A DNA stretch of 64,000 nt. Source: Microvelia longipes (lineage: Eukaryota; Arthropoda; Insecta; Hemiptera; Veliidae). The DNA is taken from positions 33,416,433 to 33,480,432 of the forward strand of contig JACMZG010001913.1 of NCBI GenBank assembly GCA_018340805.1, written 5' to 3'. A program made the position numbers and the translations under genes. A model generated the notes under the pieces. The model was not told the origin of the DNA. It saw only the letters and a list, made by a program, of their open reading frames with translations, and ran no database searches. Shown here piece by piece: positions 34,201 through 45,834 of this stretch (its first letter is position 1; each line of letters starts with the position of its first letter).

Positions 34201-37119
34201 GTTTTTTCTTCACAATTTAAGGTTTTTTTCAGAAACAATTGTTTTGAAAAAGTACAAAATGAGTCACGTTTTTTCAGGCCCGGCTCTTGGACTAAAAGTC
34301 TAGAACCATGTCATAGTCCTAGACCATGACATGGTTCTAGACTTTTAGTTCAAGAGTCATAGGCCTAGACCAGACATGGTTCTAGACTTTTAGTTCAGAG
34401 TCATAGGCCTAGACCATGACATGGTTCTAGACTTTTAGTTCAAGAGTCATAGGCCTAGACCATGACATGGTTCTAGACTTTTAGTTCAAGAGTCATAGGC
34501 CTAGACCATGACATGGTTCTTGACCATGTCATTAGGGGAATGTATTCCCCTGATTTATAAAGATGCACCAACATTTATGATGCACCAATATTAAGTGCAT
34601 CTGAAATGTTCCACCGAATGTGAATTATGAATGTCCATTATAAATTGATTCGTTCATTATTAATTTATTTATTCATTATGAATTTCACATATATGAATTT
34701 CCAGGTATATTGAAAGAGTTTAATAAGATTTTATTTTGGTACAATTTCATGTAGCGGGGTTTGCTCATCCTGGTATAATTGGATCAATGATTTGGTATTA
34801 TCTCGCCAGAATGCCATTGTTGTTCGACCATCATATGATGTTTCTTTGGTGGAATTTAATCATGATAAAATATATCTAGCTAACTTAGCAAATAATGATC
34901 TAGAGCAACTTTCAAGAAATCAATCTTTCCTCCACAACAGAGGTAATACTTTTGTATTTGAACGCAGTTTCTAAGGCAGTACTAAGTATAATTCAGTAAA
35001 ATTATTTCGTATAAATTAACATGGGTATAGATAAAATATAGTCAGTTCATGAAATGGAACCCCGTTAGTAGCAGTAGTAGAAACAGGGTAGATGAGGTAA
35101 TGCCAGACAAATATGCAACGTAGTCAAACCCTTCTGGTCAGTTCTATCTCTAAGGATATCCCTTCTAAAAGGAGGCTATATCATCAAGGAACAAAAAAAA
35201 ATCTTGGCATGCAAGAGGCCGGTACTCAAAGGGAAAAAAGGTACTCAAAGGGAGGGAAAGGATGTCCTCACCATGCCATTTCCACCACCTATGGGAGAGT
35301 TACCCTATGGCTCTATAAGTGTTGAGGCGCTGATTCGACGAACAATGTCTTTTAAATTTATGCAAGATCTTATGAATGAATTGTTGTGTAATTAAAAAAT
35401 AAAAAAACAGACACCCGCAATATCCTTCTAGCAATAACTTGGCTAAGTTTGCTAAAAACTTTTAAATCATCATGCACTAAATCATCTATCTTTAACCAAG
35501 TCCTTTAGCGGTTTTAAAATCCCCCAAGTACGTAAAGTGTTTCTTAAAAAAGGCTGCAGGTCTAATTTGCTAAAATTTTATGAAAAAATAGTACTTACTG
35601 TGCTGATCAGAAGTGTTAATAGGCACAACTCTCAACCTTTTACATACCGCCCCCTCCCAGTATTTCCAAACTAATTTGTCTTATGGGAAATGGAATTATT
35701 TTCAAATTTCAATTAAAGTTGTTAGATATTTTCTTCCCCTCTTTCTTTTCAATTCCTTTGTCTGATCTTCGATTTCTTTTGTTCGTAATAATTAATTTGT
35801 AATATTTGTAGCCACCATTTATTAAAAATACCTTTTACCCGAAATAACCAAACAAATTAGTACTTCAAGGTTGTTATCACTTAATGGCAGTAGATATTAG
35901 TTTCTCCATAGTTATAAACTAGGTAAGTAATAATTACTAGCGGTTACCCGCGAAAACCACTATTGTGGTGGTGGTTGTGTTCACATTTAAAGTTCAACAG
36001 ACTAAAAAACAAAATTAGGATCACATCGAGGAATGGTAGCTCAGTTGTAGCCTTACGACCTGGAGGTACTGATAAAAGGTGGTCAGGTTACTTTTTCGAT
36101 GTTTCAAAATTTAACAGATAAGGCCTCTCTAGTACTCTCAGATACGACCATATTTTGTTTATGTTTATCAATGTTTCACTACAAGTAATTAATCAATTTA
36201 TATGTTTAATTTTTCAGGTACCGAACTAAGCGTAATTTATGATAACAATTACAAGATAAATTCATACTGGATCGAACTTATTTTAAAGTTAATAACTCCA
36301 ACTATTGATTATTTGAAATTTAAAAATATCGACATCATTTCAGAAAATGTAGATCAATTTTTACTCTCCACGCCACTGACTTTAAATAGTTTGTATTTAG
36401 ATTTTAAGGATTTTGATCAGTATAATTATTTTTTAAACGGACAAGAATTATTTTCTAATATTTATCTTAAGTTTTCAAATAAAATAAAATTGATTTATCC
36501 CGGTAAAAATGTTGATAAAACACATTTTATTAAAACCCAATATTTAGACTGTATTTGTTCAGGCTTAAATCAAATTCAATATTTAAAATTATTTAGTATT
36601 ACTTTAAAGTCTATTGAATTACACGATGCAATAAATTTAGATTACCAATCAATTTTGGAATTATCTAAATTAAAACATTTAAATCATTTAAAAGTAACTA
36701 ACTCTAATTCAATATCTGATGCAGAATGGTCAGAAGTATTAAATAATGGATTTAAAAAATTAAAAAATCTTACGTTAAAGAATTGTTGCGTAGCAGACAA
36801 ATGTGTCGAAGTGATACCAAAAATGAATATAACACATTTAAATTTAGATCTATATAACTTAAATGATTCCACTGTTTTAAATAATTTGACAAACTTAAAT
36901 TTATTTAGTTTAACTTTAAGTGTTAATTTTAATTTATTAAATTGTATTTTAAATATTTTGAATGATTTGAAAATGTGTAAATTTAAATTAAAGATATATT
37001 CGACGTATGGTTCAGACTGTAGTGAAATTATGGGTAAAATTAGTGAATGTTGTGATAAAAATGGAATACAATTTAATGTAAGGTATAATAAGCCAATGTT
37101 TAGGGTCAAAAGAAATTAG
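31215..37119 (+). CDS. F-box/leucine-rich-repeat protein, at least three coding exons
   Basis: The start exon opens at 31209 after the acceptor GATTTCAG. Its ATG at 31215 reads NVPAELFVEMVSYLSDDDQ, the first half of an F-box, to a donor GTTAGT at 31287. A second exon at about 34755-34942 reads GVCSSWYNWINDL, the second F-box half (compare SGVCKRWYRLASD of Skp2), and then a linker. Its donor GTAATA at 34943 leaves one base, and exon 36218-37119, after TTTTTCAG, supplies the other two (Gly codon), so that junction is exact. The last exon (about 299 residues) has irregular leucine-rich repeats: LNSLYLDF, LNHLKVTN, LKNLTLKNC, ITHLNLDLYNL. F-box proteins usually recruit substrates to an SCF ubiquitin ligase through Skp1; that role is inferred. 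The exon 1/exon 2 phases do not fit (0 versus 2), so a tiny exon may be missing, or the gene may be damaged. Confidence 0.75.
31864..32017 (-). other. Possible antisense terminal exon in F-box intron 1
   Basis: On the minus strand a strong acceptor (GGTTTTATTTTATAG) precedes an open frame of 50 codons to a stop. It contains AGDCEVYVAVRAMENDGST and is clearly less AT-rich than its surroundings. The segment loosely resembles the exosome/RNase PH family pattern of a beta strand followed by DG, but no firm assignment is possible. The plus strand is also open (31817-32023). Confidence 0.25.
32195..32755 (+). mobile_element. Dispersed element P, copy C
   Basis: ATGCGCTCTGCTCGTCTTC, AGCGGTCACCCATGCGGG, AACCTCGCTCGATACTGC and the right end TACGGTATAAATAAG occur in the family order. 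The ACAACTTTGTG block is diverged to AAAGTTAAGAAAACC. It lies in F-box intron 1. Confidence 0.6.
33511..34294. mobile_element. TA-flanked TIR element with AGTCCAAGAGCC ends, copy 1
   Basis: Between TA at 33511-33512 and TA at 34293-34294 lies a 780-bp insert with ends GTCCAAGAGCC and GGCTCTTGGAC. The inverted arms extend over 200 bp on each side: TTGACTCACTTTGTAC versus GTACAAAATGAGTCAC, and TACCTTAAATTATGAAG versus CTTCACAATTTAAGG. Two other copies lie at 45.8 and 56 kb. The TA flanks suggest a Tc1/mariner-like origin. Confidence 0.75.
34291..34530. repeat. 46-bp tandem array attached to the TIR element end
   Basis: The unit contains ATGACATGGTTCTAGACTTT and TAGTTCAAGAGTCATAGGCC, and runs about five times. 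The first unit is inverted: 34291-34314 and 34326-34349 form a perfect 24-bp hairpin. The part TTTTAGTTCAAGAGTC resembles the TIR TTTTAGTCCAAGAGCC, so the array seems to have grown from the element's end. Confidence 0.8.
35113..35395 (+). pseudogene. Frame-shifted coding-like sequence in F-box intron 2
   Basis: Two overlapping plus-strand frames (35113-35325 and 35204-35395) are less AT-rich than their surroundings. The second reads MPFPPPMGELPYGSISVEAL and then a basic/hydrophobic end, with a stop followed by AATAAA at 35397. A run of nine A at about 35193 could have shifted the frame. It may be a retro-copied gene or transposon fragment; no family is recognised. Confidence 0.3.
36030..36068 (+). 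other. Truncated tRNA-like SINE head
   Basis: GAATGGTAGCTCAGTTGTAG is a good A box, and CCTTACGACCTGGAGGT matches the anticodon region of the tRNA-like head of the retroposon at 3486. The B box is missing. Confidence 0.5.
36072..36146 (+). mobile_element. hAT-like miniature element, 3' fragment (copy 5)
   Basis: GGTGGTCAGGTTACTTTTTC, GATGTTTCAAAATTTAAC and GCCTCTCTAGTACTCTC match the 3' end of the hAT-like family. It abuts the truncated tRNA-like segment and lies about 75 bases before the last F-box exon. Confidence 0.55.
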
Positions 37120-37121
37120 AC

Positions 37122-37127
37122 AATAAA
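37122..37127 (+). promoter_or_regulatory. AATAAA polyadenylation signal of the F-box gene
   Basis: AATAAA begins two bases past the TAG stop at 37117-37119. The very short spacing would give a minimal 3' UTR. Confidence 0.6.
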
Positions 37128-37639
37128 TACAATTAAAATCTTAAGTGGCTAAGAAACGGTCTTTGTGCGTAAATGCATTTCTCTCCCTTTTTGGGTAACA
37201 TTTTCCCCCAAAAAAATGTTGCCAAACAAATATTACCCAAATGTGGTAATTTTTACTACTAATGATAACCTTCAATTTAAATAGTAACATATCGATTTAT
37301 AGACAATTTTTAAAACTAAATTATCCTTAACAAGATCTAAGACCGTGTGATCATAATGTTTTTTTAATAATAAAGAAAATTATTTGGAAAGTTATAGGCA
37401 TTAAGAAAAATAGCAGTAGGAAAAACATCTTTATTCTTTTTTTATCTGTTAAACACGTTTTGGCACATACAGATCCCAAATATTGAAATAATGGTACATA
37501 TGCGTATAGATTAATAAAATATAAAAAAAAAATAATGAAAAATGATAGAAAAACGGAATGAAAAGCAAAATAAAAACTAAACCAGGATGATTTTTTTCTC
37601 AGTGTTTACTCTAATTGTATTGCTACCTTGATTTAACCA

Positions 37640-37900
37640 TAGAAATATTGACAAGGTGAAGCTAGATATGGGAGGGAGAAATGTTTTTACGTGGTTAAAA
37701 GAGATATGTTGAAGACATAGATAAAGTACCAAGGGAGGTCTCAGATCAGTCAGGATCTGTGTGGCAAGGTCTCACGATGAAGCCTTGCCTCTATAAGACC
37801 ATTCTCCAGGGCGTAACTAGATGTAGCAAGGGAGCAGTAGTGACCAGACAATAAGTACAGAGTCTCATCCAAGGTCTAACAAAAATTACAAATATGACAA
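37640..37900. other. GC-richer patch with a 52-codon open frame
   Basis: A plus-strand frame with VPREVSDQSGSVWQGLTMKP and several cysteines ends at about 37853. No ATG start and no clear acceptor. It could be a retroelement fragment or an orphan exon. Confidence 0.2.
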
Positions 37901-39013
37901 CCTGCCAAATAGGGAACTAAGCTTTTTCGTCAATTTCAACTTTAAAAATAAAAAAAAAACGCCACTTATTGCCCATGTTTCTCAAATTGACGTTTATATC
38001 AGGGTTTTTCAAAATAGCAATAAAATGTTAATTAGAACTAATTTATCTTTTGGCTTTTCCTCACCTTTATAGGCATGGAAGAAAAGTATTGTATTCATCC
38101 TAAAAAATACGCAACTAAAACTTCATGATCATGAAACTGAAAATCATAATCATCTAGTTCATGTACTTTTATGACGTTTTGAGTACTTTTCATCATGTCT
38201 ATTTGGTTCAGTTACGCTTAACTCTCTCTATGTTCAAGCTAGAGCTAGAAAGTTGAAACTTGGTTTGAACATACGACGTAAGTTTTAGTTGTATAGCCCT
38301 AAAGATGACGTTGTTTAGACCTCGCTAACCAATTTCGCTTCCATCTACATCTCAAAAAAGTTGGCATACATCCATTTACTTATTACCAAATGATCTAATT
38401 TGGGATCATATTTTGGATTTTTGGATCATCATTCAATTTTTGGGATCAGTTGCTTTAAAGAGGACATTCTAGGAATAAAATAGTGTTACAGTTTATGTTA
38501 TTAGAATGCCTTACTCTCCTATTTATAGGAGATGGAGAAACAAAAAATAATAATAATGAACATGTACAAAGCTCTAATTACACGGAAACACTATGTTTTC
38601 TTAAAAATTAACTCTTGTAAGTTTTAATAATGCATACGCAATCATTCACCCTCGCTACCTCTTTTCTAAGATAATTTTGACTCCAAGCTCCAGAAATTTT
38701 ATACGTGCAGACAAAAGGCTTAGTGCCTACGCACTAAGCTTAAAAGTACCATATCCTCTTTTTGGCTTAGACATTTAAGTAGCTCTAATCTACTGTTTTG
38801 AGGAGATTTAATTTTAAAATGTTATTAATTTATTTTTATCACTATTAAATAATAATATTTTTAGTATTACTACATTTTAGCATTTAATGTTTCTTTACTT
38901 CATTATTAATATCATATAAAAGATTATAGTTAATAATTTATTGTGCTTAATTTGATTTAGAATTTACTATATTACACATGACTAAGTGTTGTATTACCTT
39001 ATTTGAATGCAAT

Positions 39014-39015
<2 letters not shown>
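37901..39015. other. AT-rich stretch, no supported gene
   Basis: Contains a palindromic AGGCTTAGTGCCTACGCACT segment at about 38718 and a segment (38230-38310, with AGCTAGAAAGTTGAAACTTG) loosely shared with 50430-50470. Confidence 0.4.
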
Positions 39016-39017
<2 letters not shown>

Positions 39018-39086
<69 letters not shown>

Positions 39087-39088
39087 TT
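39018..39088. repeat. (AT)n microsatellite
   Basis: AT run with one AATAT interruption, directly next to the right end of an inverted element P copy. Confidence 0.95.
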
Positions 39089-39105
39089 ATGTGTTGTGTG
39101 CCTAT

Positions 39106-39772
39106 TTTTACTTTTCCTCATGTATACTGCAGGTATAGGGGGAAAAATTTGTGTTTGAGAAAAATTTTGAACCGGGATGTCATATGCATTATCCGTTTCA
39201 GGTGATTTGAAGGCCTCCTTATTGGTTTAAACAAAGCTGTCTGTGTGTGTGTGTGTGTGCTCCCAGGGTATTTATGCTAGAAAGTTGAGACTTCATACGA
39301 AATTCAATTTTATGTGTAGTTCTGCTATCAAAAAATACTTTTTTTATTTTGTGCTATGACGTCATTAACATGCAAAAATGACTCAGCAAACATTTTGAAA
39401 ACTTATAAAACGCGGATTTTGTTATGGGTTTGAGACTTTGTACACGTTTAGTCATATATAAGAATAACATATGTCCCAAGTTTCATCTCGATATCAGCAT
39501 GAGTTATATTTTTATCGAATGACTTGTATACAATCAGAAATAATCCAAATGAGTTTAAATTCAGTACAAATATTTCCCGTAAGGTAATAAATCAGTACAC
39601 TATGAATCGTTTTCATACGGCAAGTATATCCACGGGTTTAGTTGCAAGCGAGGTCAGTGTCCCAATAGATAGAAAAATTTGGTAATTTTTATATTCTGAG
39701 TACGTTCGAATCGAGTCCGAAGTAGAGACGAAGTAGCGAATCCGATGTGATGAGGAAAAGTTCCAAGGTACA
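39106..39772 (-). mobile_element. Dispersed element P, copy D, nearly complete
   Basis: On the plus strand it runs from ACTTTTCCTCATGTATAC to TGATGAGGAAAAGTTCC, so the ends are inverse of each other. Internal blocks (CCGTTTCAGGTGATTTG, GCTGTCTGTGTGTG, CTCCCAGGGTATTTATGC, AGCGAGGTCAGTG, AAGTAGCGAATCCGATG) are in the inverse order of the plus-strand copies. Confidence 0.75.
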
Positions 39773-40123
39773 ACCGTACCCGTTTTTTTAACATAAGACT
39801 GATTTGAATTTTTCATATTTTGTATGTTCATTTTATTGCTAAGTATGTTAAGTTTTAATAAATATGTTTCGTTTAATTTTATTTTTTTTTATCTATTAGA
39901 ATACAAATTTTATTAGACTGAACAGAAAGTGTATAGTTACATGAATAAAAATCACTTAGTTTTTTATTTTGTTGATTGAAAATATATAAAGGTTTTTATA
40001 ATACGAATGTGTAGTTATTATTTGTTCCTTTGAGTAAATTAATTACCATGCGTAATTTTTTCTTTTAAATTTACCTTTATTAGGTTTTTATACTCATAAA
40101 GGGAGTAGGGATCGTTTTTGCCT

Positions 40124-40125
<2 letters not shown>

Positions 40126-40160
<35 letters not shown>

Positions 40161-40188
40161 TATATATATATATATATATCTATATCTA

Positions 40189-40265
<77 letters not shown>
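40126..40265. repeat. (AT)n tract with ATCT variants
   Basis: About 140 bp of AT repeats with two symmetric AATATTAT interruptions and a short ATCTATCT segment. Confidence 0.95.
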
Positions 40266-40269
40266 GCGG

Positions 40270-41140
40270 AACCCAATATTGAAATGCTTCTAAGCAATCA
40301 AGATAATAAGAAACTAAGCAATATTTATTACTTTGTGGTCAAAGCCCTTAAAATTCGTGCCTTTCTAAGAAATGAATGAGCAAAAGGCATTTAATATTGT
40401 TTATGCATGACTCTTTATTCAGGTTTACTTATGTCCATACAAATAAAGTTTAATATTTAAAATTAATTAAACAAATGAATTAATTCAAGTGGATTTAGTT
40501 GAGTTTAGTTTAATTAAAATAATTAATTTTATCGACTTAAATAAATTAATTAGTACGGTATATAAATTTTAACAAAACATAAAACAAGGAAAATATATGT
40601 ACATAAATAGAATAAAAATAAATAAATGCATGCATTCATAATAAACGTTTGATTTGTTTGTTAATCATGTTTTAATATTTTAAACTAAAACATGATTAAT
40701 AAACTAAATTAATTGGGTATTTTAATAAAATTAATACCAAAATAAAAAATCCGTATAAGAATTATCATTATTAAAATAGAATATAATTAAGTCAATCCAT
40801 TCTAATATAATTAAAACAATGTCAGCAAACTCATCAGCTTGCATTTCATTAAAATACAAATATATATTTGTAATGGTAATTTTTATACGAATTAAATTAA
40901 ATCATATTACTTAGTTTTTGTATTCCTAATCAAATCATATTATTTAGTTTATGTATTCAATCAACATACAGCTAAATAATAAGAAAGAGATAAGAAATCT
41001 ACTAAAGAAAACAAAAACAATAATGTAACTATACAGGCTTGTTTATTTTAACCTGTTAGTAGCTTTAAAGTATGTATATGATTAAGTAAGTTTAAGTATA
41101 TGAATTATTTATATTCAAAATACATTAAAATTCTTTCTTT
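40270..41140. other. Very AT-rich stretch, nothing recognised
   Basis: Low-complexity AAATTAATTA-type sequence without open frames of coding character. Confidence 0.5.
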
Positions 41141-41144
41141 CTTT

Positions 41145-41366
<222 letters not shown>

Positions 41367-41457
41367 ATTATATAACTTTGCAACAACTTAACCTAAAAGG
41401 TCTCCTATTCATGTGAAATCGCTGTTTGGAATTACTAGTGGAAAAACATTTCTCTAT

Positions 41458-41713
41458 ACCTATTAATAACAATAATAATAATAATACCCGTTTTAATGCC
41501 TTTCAGCCTTTCATGGTATTCGCCCTGCGGGAACAACCTCGGGTGTGTCACATCTACTATGCTCAAAGTAAAGCTAAATTTGGCGAAATATATTTAAATC
41601 AAATTCTATTCATAAAAACTGAGAGCATTGCCCGGGCTGTCAACCCAGGACCTCCGGTGCCGAAGTCCAGTACTATACGACCACGGCTACGGGGGTAGCT
41701 AATACACCTATTA
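41458..41713 (-). mobile_element. tRNA-derived SINE, copy 2 (family S)
   Basis: The insert 41466-41705 is flanked by ACCTATTA at 41458-41465 and 41706-41713. On the minus strand it begins near GTAGCCGTGGTCGTATAGTA (A-box region), then GGTCCTGGGTTGACAGCCC (B-box region). It ends in (ATT)n. The open frame across it is incidental. Confidence 0.85.
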
Positions 41714-41823
41714 TTACAGAATAATAAACATAAATTAAGTCAGAGGCATTCCAATTTTCTAAAATTCATGACGTCATTAGATTGAGATAATGGCGGCATA
41801 CTTTTTACACGAACAATAAGAAT

Positions 41824-41827
<4 letters not shown>

Positions 41828-41886
<59 letters not shown>
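41828..41886. repeat. (AT)n microsatellite
   Basis: Uninterrupted AT run of about 29 units. Confidence 0.95.
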
Positions 41887-41888
<2 letters not shown>

Positions 41889-42387
41889 TCCGTCACTTCA
41901 TCTGAACTGCCTTTTAAGTGCATGATGAAAATTTGTCGAAATAAATAGTTAATAATATTGCAATGTTAAATTTAATCCACTCTGTAAAATAAAAAATGAA
42001 AGTAAAAGGATTACGAGGGATTAACTGAATATTTGTGTTTCCAAAATATCAAAGAGAAAACGGAAGTGGGAATATTCGCATGGGTGCAGTGTAAATAAAA
42101 AACTTCACATTATTGCATGTTAATAAAATTTATTGGTTTGCAACTTTAGCTTTATTAACAGCTTCACTGAACAAATAAAATTACTTTTAATTCTTCACTC
42201 AAAAGGTTTAATAATATAAGAACACTCCACTTAATTTAGAATTATCCTAATAAAACTAGGTTTATATTACTTCCCTTCCAACTAGAAGGATGGGAAAGTG
42301 TAGAATTAGCAAACTCATGTCTGCTAACCTCGACATTAAATGTCAAGGTTTCAGCACTTAAAAACAAAAAAATAAAAACAAATGAGG

Positions 42388-42990
42388 TATGGGGTACCTC
42401 AGAACTTTTCCTCGATAATCAAATTTACTCCGTTTGTCCTACCAATTGGGTAGGACAAACGTGGAAAAATTACTGCCTTTTCCACTGCTCGTTTCAATCG
42501 TCTTCAGAATATAACGTTCCCCAAATTTATACAAGAACAGGTCTTCGGGCTCGCTTTGATTGCCTCAGATGAATTTATGGACACAAATCTAAGTACTGAT
42601 GTCGCACTATGTTGCTTAATTTTTTATGATCCATCAAAAATCATGGATATACTTATCGTTTTGAAACGAAACTCAGTTTTCTTGTTTATGACGTAAAATT
42701 ACAAACATTTGTTCCAATTGTTCGAACTCAATTGGAGCTTAACTAGCTTAACTAGCTTAGCAAATGGAACAGCTTAACTACAGCGGTAGACTGATTTATT
42801 TTTCTAGCATAAATACAGTGGGCGCTACGATGATAACAGTCACACACACAAACACACACTCACACGGACAGACAACTTTTTAAAAACTACTCAGGAGACC
42901 TGAAACGGATTATTTCGGATTCATCTGGGTTTAGGATTTTTTGCAAACACAATACTTCTCCTATATAACCTACGGTATAAATGAGAAAAA
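42388..42990 (+). mobile_element. Dispersed element P, copy E, complete
   Basis: It begins GGTATGGGGTACCTCAGAAC-TTTTCCTC and ends TACGGTATAAATGAGAAAAA, about 600 bp. It contains a perfect 13-bp hairpin (CGTTTGTCCTACC, 42431-42443, with its inverse), GATGATAACAGTCACACAC and CAGACAACTTTTTAAAAAC. Confidence 0.7.
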
Positions 42991-43039
42991 ATAAAAAAGA
43001 TTTTTCGCGGGTGGTATATATATAAATAATCGTGCGTTT

Positions 43040-43440
43040 TTGCTTGTGCTATGTATTCAGTCGGCATATTCTCTTTATAAGAACTGCTACTGTGACTTAT
43101 TTTTGGAATACCTATCTCCTTTAATAACCACTAAAAAAGTTACTGTATGCGAATTTTATAAACCACAAGAACTCAAGCTACCAACACCTGCTATAACAAC
43201 AAACAAAGTCACAATTAAGGAGTCAGGGAGAAGAATTATTCTTACTTTCCGCATTAATGCAAAAAAATTAAAAAAAATATTTTCATTTCCGGCACTTATA
43301 CCGAAAAGTAAGAAGAATTATTTTACAAAAAAGCAAAGACTTCTTTTTAGTGGTTTTTTGTAGACATGTAATATCAATATTACGTATCTATCATAGATAA
43401 AATAATTTACATAAAAACTGACAATCTTATTTGGAATAAA
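43040..43440. repeat. Unclassified repeat related to 11.7-11.95 kb
   Basis: GAAAAGTAAGAAGAATTATT and ATATTACGTATCTATCATAG match the 11.7-kb repeat. A 107-codon frame over it is lysine-rich and shows no recognised domain. Confidence 0.4.
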
Positions 43441-43799
43441 ATACAATCAATAATAAAAAACCATAAAAACGCAGTTGATTCTTAAAATTAACGCGATTCT
43501 TTTGATATAATTTTATACGAGCTTTTATTCAAGACTTTAAATCGTTTTCTTTTTAATTGTATTAATAAAATTATAGGCCTTTTCTGCCGAGAAAAAAGGA
43601 AGTAGTAAAGAAGATGGCAACAGAAACAAGACAAATAACAAGTAAAAACACAAACAAGATACGAAATAGTTTACTTATCTCTGAGAGGCAAAACCTTATC
43701 AAGAAAAAAGCTTACTTAATTATTAACTTTGGAAAAACCTTTCCAGGCAACTCATAGGGGCGGACGTTTTACCGAAAACTCTAATTCTTACTATGTTGC

Positions 43800-43802
<3 letters not shown>

Positions 43803-43849
<47 letters not shown>

Positions 43850-43851
43850 TA

Positions 43852-43887
<36 letters not shown>
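43803..43887. repeat. (AT)n microsatellite
   Basis: AT run with three AATATA interruptions. Confidence 0.95.
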
Positions 43888-44302
43888 ATCAGTTGGTCTC
43901 GATTTACCTTTTAAAGTAGATTGTATCTGGATTCAACTTTTCTTTGGGAAAGTGTATTTTTCCCCTAAAATTGAAAACCTCTTGGTTTTAAGTAGCCACA
44001 AGATCTAAAGCTGTAGCATTTTTTTGTGGAGGGAAAAAGGTTTTTTGTACTTTTTCCATTCTATACTCTGTTATCATGATTATTTGATAAGATTCTCCTT
44101 TTTAAGTTAAGTTCACTTAACTTGGGATGCTTTATTTTGCTTTTTTTCAAAGTGTTAGTTTAAAATAAAGAGTTCACCTTTTTTTTACTTATTTCGTAAA
44201 ACGTGATACTTAAAAGTATTGAGTATCGGATAATGTGTCTTTAGAAGACCGGAAGGAGTTTTCCGGAAGTATATGCAGTGTAAATGTATAATAAATGAAC
44301 TT

Positions 44303-44539
44303 TTAAAACTTAAAAGAAGTGTTAAAGTTGATCGAATGATCAGATAACTTCTTTTCTTTTTTCACCCTTCTTAAATAAGTTTGAGGATTATTGAATTCCC
44401 TTCTATAGGAGATAATCCCTAAACAACTCTTGAACTTTAGAAACAAGGTGAAATAAGAGGAAATTGCATAAAACAGGATTAAACTCTCTGAAGGATCCTC
44501 TTTGCCTTGAAATCTACAAAAGATGTCTAAACAACTCAA
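44303..44539 (-). other. 78-codon open frame, unassigned
   Basis: The minus-strand frame starts at a TTG and reads CRFQGKEDPSESLILFYAIS and then a basic C-terminus. No splice partner or family was found. Confidence 0.15.
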
Positions 44540-44578
44540 AGAAATAATAGATACTAAGTCAAATATCTTAAATATATA

Positions 44579-44900
44579 AGGGATGACGCGATAATGATCT
44601 TTTCTGACCCCATGGACGTTTTATTAAATAGAGAAATTAGAGCAAACTTACCTTCCTATGGGTATAGCCAAGGAGACTATACTTAGAGGGAGGCCTTGCA
44701 TAAATTAACACAGTGAAAATGGGTAAAAAAGTAAGACAGTTTTCATTTTGTAAGTAGTACTTACTCTTACTCCTCCTAGGGAGTCTAGAGTCTCCCTAGA
44801 AGGAGGCTAGAGACTTCCCACCTCTCTACAACCCTCATTGGAGCTTATATTAACAATGGCATTTGTGGCACATTCAAATTGCGATCGTTTTTCATTTAAG
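44579..44900. repeat. Unclassified dispersed repeat, copy 3
   Basis: GGATGACGCGATAATGATC/GACCCCATGGACG is the inverse of 11570-11640, and GAGACTTCCCACCTCTCTAC with CATTGGAGC matches the 26.5-kb copy. The blocks are rearranged relative to the other copies. Confidence 0.45.
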
Positions 44901-45294
44901 TCACAAACCTTAGAAACGTCTTGGACATTTCAAGGAGCACGACAACTTTCGAACACTTCATCAGATCTGAATGAAACTTGGTACAAAAACTGAACATAAA
45001 AAGGTTCAAAAAATAATTTTTAACTTTTTGCTGGATTCGTCTTAAATTTTTACATCTATTATTAAACCTACCATCAGTCTAATTATCTTTACTTGATTAA
45101 AGATAGGAAATATTCAATCTATACCCGATCAATTCTCCTTATATTAATTTAAACTACAGTAATCCTACAAAAAAAAAAGAAAAAAAAAACAGCAGACTAA
45201 AAACTTTCTCTAGTATCAAAAGTACAGTCAACTAAACACCATTCATCAATTTAAAACGTAATTTAAAAGTTTTTTTTCGCTCCAACAGAGAAAT

Positions 45295-45308
45295 GGGGGG
45301 GGGGGGGC
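45295..45308. repeat. Poly-G run
   Basis: A run of about 14 G in AT-rich DNA; a poly-C run lies near 970. Confidence 0.9.
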
Positions 45309-45834
45309 TTACTTTATTCAAAGTTTAGGGTTAAAAAGTTTTATTCAAAAGCTAGAACAAGGTGATCAATTCCACAATATTTTTTTTTATCTAGTTGGTG
45401 GTCTGTCTACACGATGTAATAAATGATTTTCACACTATTATAGACTGTTTTTTTTTATTCTCTTGCTATCTCTGCAAACTTTTAGTTAGGAAAAAATAAA
45501 TATTTTTTTGATAACTTTATAATCGGATTCAATTATATTAAAACTACTTTGAAATAAAATAATTGCATATAGTTAGTTAAAAACTATTCTAACCATTAAT
45601 ATTCCAAATTAAGAGGTCTTTTAATATCGATTAAATTTCATGTTATTTCATCAGCGAATTTTCATTAGAAAATGACACTTATGAGGCTCTTTGGATGACA
45701 GAAGTGGAGGGAGGGGTGGGGGATCGACTACGCTTTGTCTATTGGTGCATAAATATGAATCTAGAATGTATATGTAGATATGTAATATGTATTTAGAAAA
45801 GTTAAAAGTGGTCCACATGCTTCCATGGGTACAA

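Noticed and set aside
36684..37109. 141-codon minus-strand frame
   Set aside because: Antisense shadow of the leucine-rich-repeat exon of the F-box gene.
41426..41698. 90-codon frame and the similar frames at 54532-54750 and 54836-54645
   Set aside because: They run through SINE copies, which are non-coding.
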